Source of the DNA: Calditrichota bacterium
GTDB lineage: Bacteria > Calditrichota > Calditrichia > RBG-13-44-9
Length of the DNA: 18,416 nucleotides
Reading direction: 5' to 3'
Assembly: GCA_024276455.1 (NCBI GenBank)
Contig: JAJRXE010000247.1
Span: 1-18,416, forward strand
Part shown: positions 7,901 to 14,577 of the stretch, in pieces
How positions within the stretch are numbered: position 1 is the first letter of the stretch
Layout: every line of letters starts with the position of its first letter
Notes under the pieces: model-generated
The model's input: only the letters and a program-made list of their open reading frames with translations
Databases searched by the model: none
What the model was told of the DNA's origin: nothing
Position numbers and translations under genes: made by a program

Positions 7901-9154
7901 ACGCGCGGTCAGCGCTTGCGGGGTCAACCCCGGTTCACTGGCCCAGAGCAGCGCCAGCGCGGCACTGACCATAGGGGCGGAGAAGGACGTTCCACTGACC
8001 CAACCGTACTTGTTCCCGGGCTGCAGACTCAGAATGTCTTTCCCCGGCGCCACCAGATCGATCTTGCTGCCATAAGAGGAGAAACCGGCTACATGCCCCA
8101 GGCTGTCGATAGCACCGACCGAGATGGTTTCGTCGTAACTGGCCGGGTATTGCAGCACCTCGTTCCCGGCATTCCCGGACGAGGCGACAAAAATTACTCC
8201 CTGTTTCACCCCGAAATCCACCGCGTCCTTTAGCAAATGGGAATACACCACATCGCCGAAACTCATGTTAATAATCCGGGCACCGTTGCGAATGGCGTAA
8301 AGAATCGCCTCTGCCACGTCGTCTTCTTCCAGAAAACCGGAGCTGGTGCCAGCCCGTAAAATCATGATTCGAGAATCCGGAGCGATTCCAGCCATTCCAA
8401 CCACGTTGCCGGTAGCGGCGGCAATAATGCCGGCCACCGCCGTCCCGTGCCCGCCCGGGTACTCATCCCACGGATCGTTATCCGGATTCAAATAATCTCC
8501 CCCGTCGGGAAACGCCGGAGCGTCAGTAAAGTCCCAACCAATCACATCGTCCACGTACCCGTTTCCATCGTCGTCCACGCCGTTCAAATCCGCCTCGTCC
8601 AACGTTCCGTTCCCGTTCAAATCCTCTTTTTCGTTCACCCAGATCTGTCCCTGCAGGTCCGGATGTAAATAATCCACTCCGGTGTCAATGACCCCTACCA
8701 CCACCTGCGGATCTCCCCGGGTCACCTCCCAGGCCTGGGGAGCATGAATAAAACGAAGCGCCCACTGCCGGGAGTAGAGAGAATCCCCGGGCGTAACATG
8801 GATTCGATAAACGTGATTGACCTCGGCAAATTCAACCGCCGGCAGAGCATTCAGGCGGGCCAGGATCTCCGCCCTCTCGCTGGAATCCGGGAGAATAATT
8901 TTGTAGTACCGCTCCGGAAAAGCGAGTTTCTGCACTAACGCAGACGGGAACAGCGGTTTCAGCGTACGAATACCGGCGTCCGACAGTACTTTTTGAAATT
9001 CCGCTTCCAGGGGGATCGTCCAATTTTCCGCGGTTTTAGCGAATTTGACCTCGGGAGCCGCTTTGACAATGATTTCAACCGGCGAACGCGCCAGCAGCAA
9101 AACCGGCAAGAGAAACAGCAACGCACATCCGTATTTGAGCTTGAATTTCACCAT
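4979..9154 (-). CDS. Secreted subtilisin-like (S8) protease with FG-GAP repeats and type IX-like sorting tail
   Basis: An exported serine protease of about 1391 residues. ATG at 9154 was chosen, 21 codons inside the longest frame, because a basic and hydrophobic signal peptide (residues 1-24, ending LLLAR) starts there, preceded by GGA. Domains in order: an I9-like propeptide (about 35-118); an S8 catalytic domain with Asp157 (VIDTGVD), His236 (GGHGTAVAG), oxyanion Asn328 (SSGNAGN) and Ser390 (GTSFSAP), carrying an acidic D/N-G-rich, probably calcium-binding insert (178-205); an Ig-like linker; six or more FG-GAP/VCBS-like motifs such as ADFDHDGRVEIVFGDYDGD and GDFDGDGVTELA (about 650-965); a fibronectin-III-like segment (1010-1095); Ig-like segments; and an 80-residue tail with FPNPFR, GNSGGVKWNL, GVYLF and a GKFVILK ending. 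Such tails direct type IX export or surface anchoring in FCB bacteria. Substrate is unknown. All catalytic residues are present. Confidence 0.93.
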   Translation of the reverse strand: MVKFKLKYGCALLFLLPVLLLARSPVEIIVKAAPEVKFAKTAENWTIPLEAEFQKVLSDAGIRTLKPLFPSALVQKLAFPERYYKIILPDSSERAEILARLNALPAVEFAEVNHVYRIHVTPGDSLYSRQWALRFIHAPQAWEVTRGDPQVVVGVIDTGVDYLHPDLQGQIWVNEKEDLNGNGTLDEADLNGVDDDGNGYVDDVIGWDFTDAPAFPDGGDYLNPDNDPWDEYPGGHGTAVAGIIAAATGNVVGMAGIAPDSRIMILRAGTSSGFLEEDDVAEAILYAIRNGARIINMSFGDVVYSHLLKDAVDFGVKQGVIFVASSGNAGNEVLQYPASYDETISVGAIDSLGHVAGFSSYGSKIDLVAPGKDILSLQPGNKYGWVSGTSFSAPMVSAALALLWASEPGLTPQALTARLLSNCQKPGFYEWNPYYGNGILDLPAILLNYSTHYAHILSPATYQGVHTKEVPVIGTAAGSDFYRYELQVGVGTNPVEFHTLTGGRHRKINDTLFVWNVVDFPDTTYTLQLKVYSRDLETAVHRVVFTLDRTSPVVTEWEMQPLLIGQERGYLLRLQSDDPTRVELWLNASDGQDNPERFLSPYLSRDHTFVLSQANLSGVFSFSFRLENNADLSGEFTPPGSPLLDLETDLPFRHFFETAAEFPGNGYFYGQPVDLNRDGQAEILGYVLLPQLTAPCLAALQIQNGKLEVACAQIPAFPRDVRDLDGDRFPEVLAGYGNKSYLIPGGAGQPLENTPVSIPMDDFWAARLADFGRDGKYEVLAIHENQWGIYRLDDPRTGRVTLLQWLENPTAGENAYGVPFAEIADFDHDGRVEIVFGDYDGDLIFWEEGTDGQFRLKTTWRLPGEDATSRFRAGDFDGDGVTELAVATKHLVEHQSESSLKQQYWILSVLKTDGGEGFREVWRLNVHNVVDQRGVESGVSVGDFDQDGGDELFFTPFPQGYLIQYENDGYQVEGYLKPVNANTVLALAEGQLFVPGDSTLRVLTDQSVALRPAPPLRYRVLGVDTNHIALDWSEVPGRQYYRVERREAASGETVVFRLFRNWLDDSTVAAGKKYRYHIATVDSSLTVPVSVPLETRELCPEPPPELLRLLPFAGNQLRLEFSAPLGERAFQAARYSVEPGHQHPISALRGEGNRQVVLTFQHDWPPGNYVLRLQGLESQQGAPLYPDTAGFAFRVEEMPRAPYVRSVEMLSKKRLKVVFSEAMEAESCQDVANYRLLPPDEILRAWQDEQAPEVVYLELRGKNRLGSLGEDYYLEIGNVTNRAGVPLAALERRFLVYRLVTSLDEVVVFPNPFRAKQGLNEITFGNVPKDCEISIFTASGRRVKTLRVTGNSGGVKWNLRNDLGKAVRNGVYLFLASYRGQQKMGKFVILK

Positions 9155-9352
9155 CGATTTCCGTGTAAAACGTTCAGGAGGGTAATTTAAGCGGCTTCCC
9201 AACAATTCCAAAAGCATTCCTCAGAAAGCTCAGACCGCACCATTTTTTTCATCCGACGTTCGCAACACGTATTTTTCCACCCCGGTCTTTTCTGAACAAT
9301 CCGGCCGGGAGAAGAGCGGTATTGCGGTGAAACGCGTCGACTTCTAGGCCTC

Positions 9353-10657
9353 TTATTTACCTTTTCGTTTGATCAGGTTTTTGACCTCTTCCAATTTGCG
9401 GCGATATCGGTCGTTTTCAGGGTCTTTCTCTAACAATTTTTCGAACACTTCCCGGGCTTCCTCAAACCGCCCCTGCGAAATGTAAATTTCTCCCAGGGTT
9501 GGGGTTAAAATTGGGGGACGACCAAACTTTGGTTTGTCCGGTTCTTGTTCCTCGGTGGTCTCTTCTTCCGGTAATTCCACGCTCGGTTCCACTTTCTCAA
9601 TTTCGGGCTCGCTGCCAGGGGAAGGTTTGTCTTCCTCAACCTCCGGCTTCGTCTCTTCTTCCCCAAACTCCACCGTTTCTTCCTCCGCTTCTTCCCGCTC
9701 CGAAATAATGTCGGCGACCACCGCGCTGATGTCCATCGGTTGATCGTCGATTTTTTCCTCGCCCACATCCGCAACCACGGATAACGGTTCCGGGGGAACC
9801 TCCGATTCGTCGGTTCCGTTTATCTCCTCAATTTTTTCCTCGGGCTCCTCAATGTCTCCCTGCTCCTCCGCAGCTTCCTGTTGAGACCGCGCGATTGCCT
9901 CCTCCGTTTCGGTAAGCTGGGACAAAATCGAATCGATCGCCTGAGAGATGTCTTCCTCTTCCTCCGAAAGCTCCCGACCGCCCTCTTCCTTTGCACCGGT
10001 TTCTTCCTCCTGCGGAGTTACCGGCTCGGATGGGGCAGGTTCTTCCGATTCCTCCAACAAATCCGAAATTTCTTCTTCCGGCGGTTGTTGCTCCGATTCT
10101 CCAATAATTGCGTCAAAAGTCTTCTGGAAATCTTCCTCCTCCAGCTCTGCCTGCGAGGTGTCTTCTTCGAATAAAGAATCCAGGTCCGGTTCGACTTCCT
10201 CCACCACTTCCTCTTCTTCCGGACCCAACAAATCTTCTTCCCCGGACAGAACGTTGTACACCTCTTCTTTGTAGAATCTCTGGGCAGCTTCCTGATTGAA
10301 AGGACTGGTCAAGTAATAACGTAAATAACTCTCCTTGGCCAGAACCGGTGAATTCGTCCGTTCCCCGATCTTGGCCATCATATGCCAGGCTTCCGGAATT
10401 TGATCCTGATAAGCCAGGGCAATTTCCAGCTCTTTTTGGGCATCTTCAAACCGGCGCGAAAGGAAAAAAGCTTTTCCCAGCACGAAATGTAAGAAAGGAT
10501 AATCGGCTGCTTCCTGAAGTCCCTGCTTACAAATTTCAATCGCTTTGTCAACCTCCCCCGCATCTAAATACAACGAGGCTAAATAGGCGTAAACGGTTGG
10601 GGTCGGATACGATTCGTACAATTTTTCCAGGTTGTTAATGTTTAAAAAAACGCCCAT
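9353..10657 (-). CDS. TPR protein with long acidic disordered linker
   Basis: A 434-residue protein without a signal peptide, probably cytoplasmic. Residues 10-130 are tetratricopeptide-like helices (for example AYLASLYLDAGEVDKAIEIC and LGKAFFLSRRFEDAQKELEI). Residues 140-380 are an extremely Glu-rich, Pro-containing linker of likely disorder. Residues 385-430 form another TPR (GEIYISQGRFEEAREVFEKL). Inside the linker, short hydrophobic motifs recur in an acidic setting: DSLFEE, FDAIIGE, ISDLLEE, AIDSILSQL and VVADIISE. The start has a good ribosome binding site (GGGGGAG). It lies 144 bp downstream of lptE and about 200 bp upstream of the protease gene, all on one strand. Function is unknown; TPRs imply a protein-binding role, perhaps as a scaffold. 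Confidence 0.85.
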   Translation of the reverse strand: MGVFLNINNLEKLYESYPTPTVYAYLASLYLDAGEVDKAIEICKQGLQEAADYPFLHFVLGKAFFLSRRFEDAQKELEIALAYQDQIPEAWHMMAKIGERTNSPVLAKESYLRYYLTSPFNQEAAQRFYKEEVYNVLSGEEDLLGPEEEEVVEEVEPDLDSLFEEDTSQAELEEEDFQKTFDAIIGESEQQPPEEEISDLLEESEEPAPSEPVTPQEEETGAKEEGGRELSEEEEDISQAIDSILSQLTETEEAIARSQQEAAEEQGDIEEPEEKIEEINGTDESEVPPEPLSVVADVGEEKIDDQPMDISAVVADIISEREEAEEETVEFGEEETKPEVEEDKPSPGSEPEIEKVEPSVELPEEETTEEQEPDKPKFGRPPILTPTLGEIYISQGRFEEAREVFEKLLEKDPENDRYRRKLEEVKNLIKRKGK

Positions 10658-10801
10658 GTAACTCCCCCTCTTTTTACAAAAAATTCATGGTTTCGAGATG
10701 TTTCAATTCAAATAAAAATTAAACGCACCCTTACTTACGATCCAGTAAATTTCTGAACGTTTCCTGATTAATGGAACAAAATACCTTGACGGTGAGCTCC
10801 C
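10658..10801 (-). other. Spacer between lptE and the TPR gene, with a stop-codon hairpin
   Basis: A perfect six-pair hairpin, GGTGAG-GGAG-CTCACC on the minus strand, overlaps the lptE stop codon at about 10794-10809. No proper T-run follows, so it is not a convincing terminator and may serve mRNA processing or nothing. The rest is AT-rich and could hold a promoter for the TPR gene, but no pair of boxes stood out. Confidence 0.35.
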
Positions 10802-11302
10802 TCACCAGGCAGCAATGGTTTTAATCAGAATATCTTCCACAATTTGACTAAGTGCATCCGCAATGGCCGCATCCACTTCTTCCCCAATCGCTTCGCCCGA
10901 CATCAGCCCGTAGCGAGTAATCGTTCCACTCCAGAGCGGTTTGTTGGTGTGCACATTAAAACATTCCGCCTTTACATTGACCACCATTTTAAATTGTTGC
11001 ACCACTTCCTGCTCGGTAAAAGCCACCGGTTGTTTACGAATACTGGTCACCGTCCCCTTCAAAATCAAATCCGCCGCGCTTTCGCTGTTGACCACTTTCA
11101 GCGAATTGTCCTGAATGAATGCCTGAGCCAACTTCTGACTCAAAACCTCTCGCACTCCGGCAAATTCCGTCCGATTTTCGAAATCGTAAATGTAAATGGT
11201 CTTTAAATTCGAGGGCAACGCCCCCTTAAATGAATACCGGACACAGGACAAAGACAATAAAAAGCCAATAAGCAACAAAAAAACAAATCTATTGGAGATC
11301 AT
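10802..11302 (-). CDS. lptE: LptE-like LPS-assembly lipoprotein
   Basis: A 166-residue predicted outer-membrane lipoprotein resembling LptE, the plug and partner of LptD in lipopolysaccharide insertion. A hydrophobic signal (residues 6-19) leads to Cys20 in the lipobox-like string LSLSC; position -3 is Ser rather than the usual Leu, so the box is slightly atypical. The mature start VRYSFKGALPSNLKTIYI, then FENRTEF, LKVVNSESAADLILKGTVTSI and PLWSGTITRYGLMS follow the LptE pattern known from Bacteroidota (YSFSG, FENRT, ADLILEGTI, LWE). The ATG overlaps the end of the upstream sigma-54 activator gene by 14 bases, indicating translational coupling. The same activator-lptE pairing is familiar from Bacteroidota. 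Assignment rests on motif pattern and neighbourhood. Confidence 0.82.
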   Translation of the reverse strand: MISNRFVFLLLIGFLLSLSCVRYSFKGALPSNLKTIYIYDFENRTEFAGVREVLSQKLAQAFIQDNSLKVVNSESAADLILKGTVTSIRKQPVAFTEQEVVQQFKMVVNVKAECFNVHTNKPLWSGTITRYGLMSGEAIGEEVDAAIADALSQIVEDILIKTIAAW

Positions 11303-12428
11303 ACTCTTTCAACTTTCTGTAAAGCGTTCGTTCACTAATTTCCAAAGCCCGGGCGGCTTTGCGTTTGTTCCCGTGAAATTTCTCCAGGGCTTTCTTAATC
11401 ATCTCCTTTTCCATCTCCTCAATCGGCTTCACCTCGTCATCGCTCCGTATTTCCTGCACATTTACCACCGGAATCTGACTATTCATCCGATGATGAATAT
11501 CCATGAGCATTTGTTTCATTTCCCTGATCTCCACTCCCAGAGAAAGAAGCGCTTTGTAAATCAGTTCCCGCTCTGCCTGATCCACGCTGGTTTTGGCAAT
11601 CACCGGTACGTTGGTACTGATTTCTTCCACCTCTTCATAATGGCTCAGATGCTCTTTTACCATTTGTTCGTCAATCTGTTTGCCGCCCGCTAACACCAGA
11701 ACCGATTCCACAAAATTTTTCAATTCCCGTACGTTTCCCGGCCATTGGTAATTCTGAATAATACGCAGCGCTTCCTCGGTGAATCCTCCAAACTCGATGT
11801 GATTTTCGGTCACCGTTTCCTTAATAAAATACTCCAGCAACAGTGGAATATCTTCCGGGCGTTCCCTCAAAGGGGGAACATGAATGGTCACCGCCTTTAG
11901 ACGGTAATACAGGTCTTTCCGAAACTGATTCCGCCGCACCATTTCGCCCAGGTCGCGATTGGTGGCGGCAATCACCCGAACGTCCACTTTGCGCAACTCC
12001 CCGCTCCCCACTCGCATGAATTCTCCACTCTCCAATACGCGCAGCAGCTTCACCTGAGTGGTAAGAGGGGTTTCCCCGATCTCATCCAGAAAGATAGTTC
12101 CTTTGTCCGCCAATTCGAAATAGCCCTTCTTGGTAGCCACGGCCCCGGTAAAGGCCCCTTTCTCGTGACCAAATAATTCGCTTTCCAGCAAACCCTCCGG
12201 AATCGCCCCGCAGTTAACCGAAATCATGGGCATATCTTTTCGGGGACTCAACTTGTGAATCGCCTTCGCCACCAACTCCTTGCCGGTGCCGCTCTCGCCG
12301 GTAATCAGCACCGAAATATTGGTGGGCGCGACGGACATGATTAATTCCACCACTTCCCGAATCTTCTCCGACGTCCCAATAATTTCCAGTTCTTCCTGAA
12401 CCTTTTTGAATTTGTTCAATAGAACCAT
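11289..12428 (-). CDS. Sigma-54-dependent transcriptional activator lacking a sensor domain
   Basis: A 379-residue bacterial enhancer-binding protein. The AAA+ domain begins almost at once: IIGTSEKIRE (16-25), Walker A GESGTGKE (44-51), a canonical GAFTGA sigma-54 contact loop (91-96), Walker B IFLDEI (112-117), the sensor region RVIAATNRDL (151-160), arginine fingers in FRKDLYYRL and PPLRERPEDIP, and WPGNVREL (229-236). A linker of about 85 residues follows, then a Fis-type helix-turn-helix (338-379, GNKRKAARALEISERTLYRKL). There is no receiver or ligand-binding domain at the N-terminus, so it may be constitutively active or controlled by a partner protein, as PspF is. It heads the minus-strand cluster and overlaps lptE by 14 bases. 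Target promoters are unknown. Confidence 0.94.
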   Translation of the reverse strand: MVLLNKFKKVQEELEIIGTSEKIREVVELIMSVAPTNISVLITGESGTGKELVAKAIHKLSPRKDMPMISVNCGAIPEGLLESELFGHEKGAFTGAVATKKGYFELADKGTIFLDEIGETPLTTQVKLLRVLESGEFMRVGSGELRKVDVRVIAATNRDLGEMVRRNQFRKDLYYRLKAVTIHVPPLRERPEDIPLLLEYFIKETVTENHIEFGGFTEEALRIIQNYQWPGNVRELKNFVESVLVLAGGKQIDEQMVKEHLSHYEEVEEISTNVPVIAKTSVDQAERELIYKALLSLGVEIREMKQMLMDIHHRMNSQIPVVNVQEIRSDDEVKPIEEMEKEMIKKALEKFHGNKRKAARALEISERTLYRKLKEYDLQ

Positions 12429-12755
12429 TGTACCCCGTTTCTCGAAAAGTCAGTTTAAGTTAAAGGTATCTCATAATAAAATCAAGTAATTAATTCTAAT
12501 GTAATTATAGGCTTGTCGGAAAATACTTTCGTTCAATTTTACTTCCTTTGCTAAAAATATTTCCCGGTGAAGCCGTATTTTTCTTCCTGAAGGTCCGAAA
12601 CGGTGAGCTTGCCCGGCAACAAAAAAATAACAAATTTCTAAATTGCATTATGGAACACGAATTGCTATTTTCAGACTCAATATTAGGCGAAAATATGATT
12701 TTGAGGTGGGGAAATAAGCCCTTAATTTAAAATTATGCAAAATATTTAATTTTAA
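12429..12755. other. Divergent spacer between sigma-54 activator and histidine kinase
   Basis: A 327-bp AT-rich spacer. A sigma-54 promoter match faces the kinase (own entry). Toward the minus-strand activator, a TATAAT string lies at 12510-12505, but no good -35 box sits 16-18 bases upstream. A 60-codon plus-strand frame at 12548-12730 has no ribosome binding site or recognisable sequence and spans the promoter, so it is not called. Confidence 0.6.
12651..12666 (+). promoter_or_regulatory. Sigma-54 (-24/-12) promoter for the two-component operon
   Basis: TGGAACACGAATTGCT fits the consensus TGGCACG-N4-TTGCW at all but two positions, with the invariant GG and GC exactly ten bases apart. Transcription would start near 12678, about 78 bases before the kinase ATG. 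The downstream operon encodes an NtrC-type sigma-54 activator, so autoregulation is a natural inference. I did not resolve activator binding sites upstream. Confidence 0.6.
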
Positions 12756-14561
12756 ATGAAAATATTTTACAAAAAAATCCTGATTATTGGGGGCGCCAGT
12801 TTAATTCTGGAAGCCATTATTGTGTATTTTTTGTACACCAGCATTAACGCATTTTACACCAATTTGTCCAATAAGATCGCTTTTTTGCTTACCGAACAGG
12901 TAAAAAATGTACTGGCTGCGGAAAAAATCAACATTGCCGACATCTCCAAATACAACAAATACCCCATTCGGCGGCTCATGAAGCGGTTGCGGGGACCCGA
13001 ATCGCAAATTTTGCACATCTTACTGATCGACACCACCAACCACATCGTCATTAGCGACGAACCAGGGCTGGAAGGCAAAGTTTACACCAAAGAAACCGAG
13101 TTGGCCCTGCTGAAAACCGATCGGCCGACCATTGTGAACCGCAACTGGGCCGGCAACAAGGAAGAAATTCTTGACATTATTTACCCCCTGGTGGAAAACG
13201 GCGTGAAACAGGGGTATCTGCGAACCGTTATTTCGGTGAAGCGCCTGGAGAGTCTTTACTACAATCGGAATGTCATTTTTGTGGTGGCCAGCATTGTCTC
13301 CCTGGGAATTATTATGCTCACGGTGTTTTTCACCTCCCGGATTTACCAATCCAACCTGAAGAGCATCGAAGAGGCCATCGACCGCTTGAACCAATCCGAC
13401 TACCAGTATCGGGTGGAATACCAGAAACAGGACGAATTTGCTCCCCTGTTCACCCGTTTGAACCAGCTATTTGAGAAAACCTTCGACCTGAACGAGAGTT
13501 ACCGCAAATCGGAAGAGCGCATTAACGCCATGATGCAGGTAATGCACGAAGGCTTGCTGATTCTGGACAATCAGATGAAAATCATTTCCTACAATGAATA
13601 TTTGTTAAACCTTTTCCAGATCAATCATCGGGAGAATCCGGACGAACAGATTTACGCCGTGCTCCAAAACAACCCCCGTTTGCTGGAAGTGTATCGGCGG
13701 GCCCGCGATCCCAATACCAGTTCGGTGAAAAAAAGTCTCAATTTGCGGCTGCCGAACAAGGCGACTGTAAATGTGGAAATCAACGCTCTGTCTTTGAAGG
13801 AAAACGGGCATCCGACCAACATTATCTTCTACATTAAGAATCTGGGGGCGTTGAAAGAGCTGGAACAGAATCTGCATCGCAGCATGCGCTACACGGTCAT
13901 CAGCCAGCTGGCCAGCAGTGTGGGGCACGAAATACGCAACCCGTTGAGTTCCCTGGCCATTCACACCGAGGTGGTGAAAAACCTGGCGACCGAATCAATT
14001 GACGATCCGGTGAAAAAAGACCGGATTGAGAAATCCATTCGGATTCTTTACAATGAAATTAATCGGCTGGACAAACTGATTGACCAGTTCTTCAATCTGG
14101 CCAAACCCAAGGCCGTGGAATTAACCAACGAAAACATCAACGCGCTTTTACGGGAAGTGGTTGATCTGATCAAGCAAGAAGCCACCGAAAAGAATGTGCG
14201 GCTTAAGGTAGATCTGGCCAGAGGCTTACCCCCCATTAAAATTAGCCGGGACGAGATTAAACAGGTGATTATCAACGTTATTCTGAACGCTTTCGATGCG
14301 ATGCCCAACGGCGGCAGTCTGTGGTTGCTCACCCGTAAGTTCGGCACCATGATTGCCATCATTGTTAAAGACAGCGGCTCCGGGATTCCGGAAGATATTC
14401 AGGACAAAATCTTTGATTTTTATTTCTCGACCAAAGAGAGCGGAGGCGGAATCGGTCTGGCCGTTTCCAAACGCATCATCGAGGCCCATGAAGGAAAAAT
14501 TTACTTTAAATCGATTCCGGGGAAAGGTACCGCATTTGTGATAGAATTACCGCAGGCATAA
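12756..14561 (+). CDS. Membrane sensor histidine kinase (NtrB/ZraS-like)
   Basis: A 601-residue sensor kinase that should phosphorylate the adjacent response regulator. Transmembrane helix 1 spans about 8-28 and helix 2 about 172-194, enclosing an extracytoplasmic sensor region of some 140 residues of unknown ligand. A HAMP-like segment (196-245) and a PAS-like domain (250-365) follow. The phospho-acceptor site is SSVGHEIRNPLSSL with His391; the sequence type matches the NtrB/HydH group. The ATPase domain shows the N box with Asn511 (NVILNAFDAMPNGG), DSGSGIP (539-545), FDFYFSTK and GGGIGLAVSKRIIEAHEG (563-580). No clear ribosome binding site precedes the ATG, whose surroundings are very AT-rich. 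The regulator gene begins 16 bases after the stop, so the two form an operon. Confidence 0.95.
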   Translation: MKIFYKKILIIGGASLILEAIIVYFLYTSINAFYTNLSNKIAFLLTEQVKNVLAAEKINIADISKYNKYPIRRLMKRLRGPESQILHILLIDTTNHIVISDEPGLEGKVYTKETELALLKTDRPTIVNRNWAGNKEEILDIIYPLVENGVKQGYLRTVISVKRLESLYYNRNVIFVVASIVSLGIIMLTVFFTSRIYQSNLKSIEEAIDRLNQSDYQYRVEYQKQDEFAPLFTRLNQLFEKTFDLNESYRKSEERINAMMQVMHEGLLILDNQMKIISYNEYLLNLFQINHRENPDEQIYAVLQNNPRLLEVYRRARDPNTSSVKKSLNLRLPNKATVNVEINALSLKENGHPTNIIFYIKNLGALKELEQNLHRSMRYTVISQLASSVGHEIRNPLSSLAIHTEVVKNLATESIDDPVKKDRIEKSIRILYNEINRLDKLIDQFFNLAKPKAVELTNENINALLREVVDLIKQEATEKNVRLKVDLARGLPPIKISRDEIKQVIINVILNAFDAMPNGGSLWLLTRKFGTMIAIIVKDSGSGIPEDIQDKIFDFYFSTKESGGGIGLAVSKRIIEAHEGKIYFKSIPGKGTAFVIELPQA

Positions 14562-14577
14562 AAACAAGGAAGGAACC

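Noticed and set aside
9226..9243. Sigma-54-like TGG-N-GC string upstream of the protease gene, minus strand
   Set aside because: The GG-N10-GC spacing is present, but the -12 box reads GAGC instead of TTGC and the -24 box has two mismatches.
9260..9320. CCCGG/CCGGG inverted repeat after the TPR gene as a terminator
   Set aside because: The loop is about 18 bases and no T-run follows on the minus strand.
12548..12730. 60-codon frame upstream of the kinase
   Set aside because: It spans the sigma-54 promoter, lacks a ribosome binding site, and its product is unremarkable.
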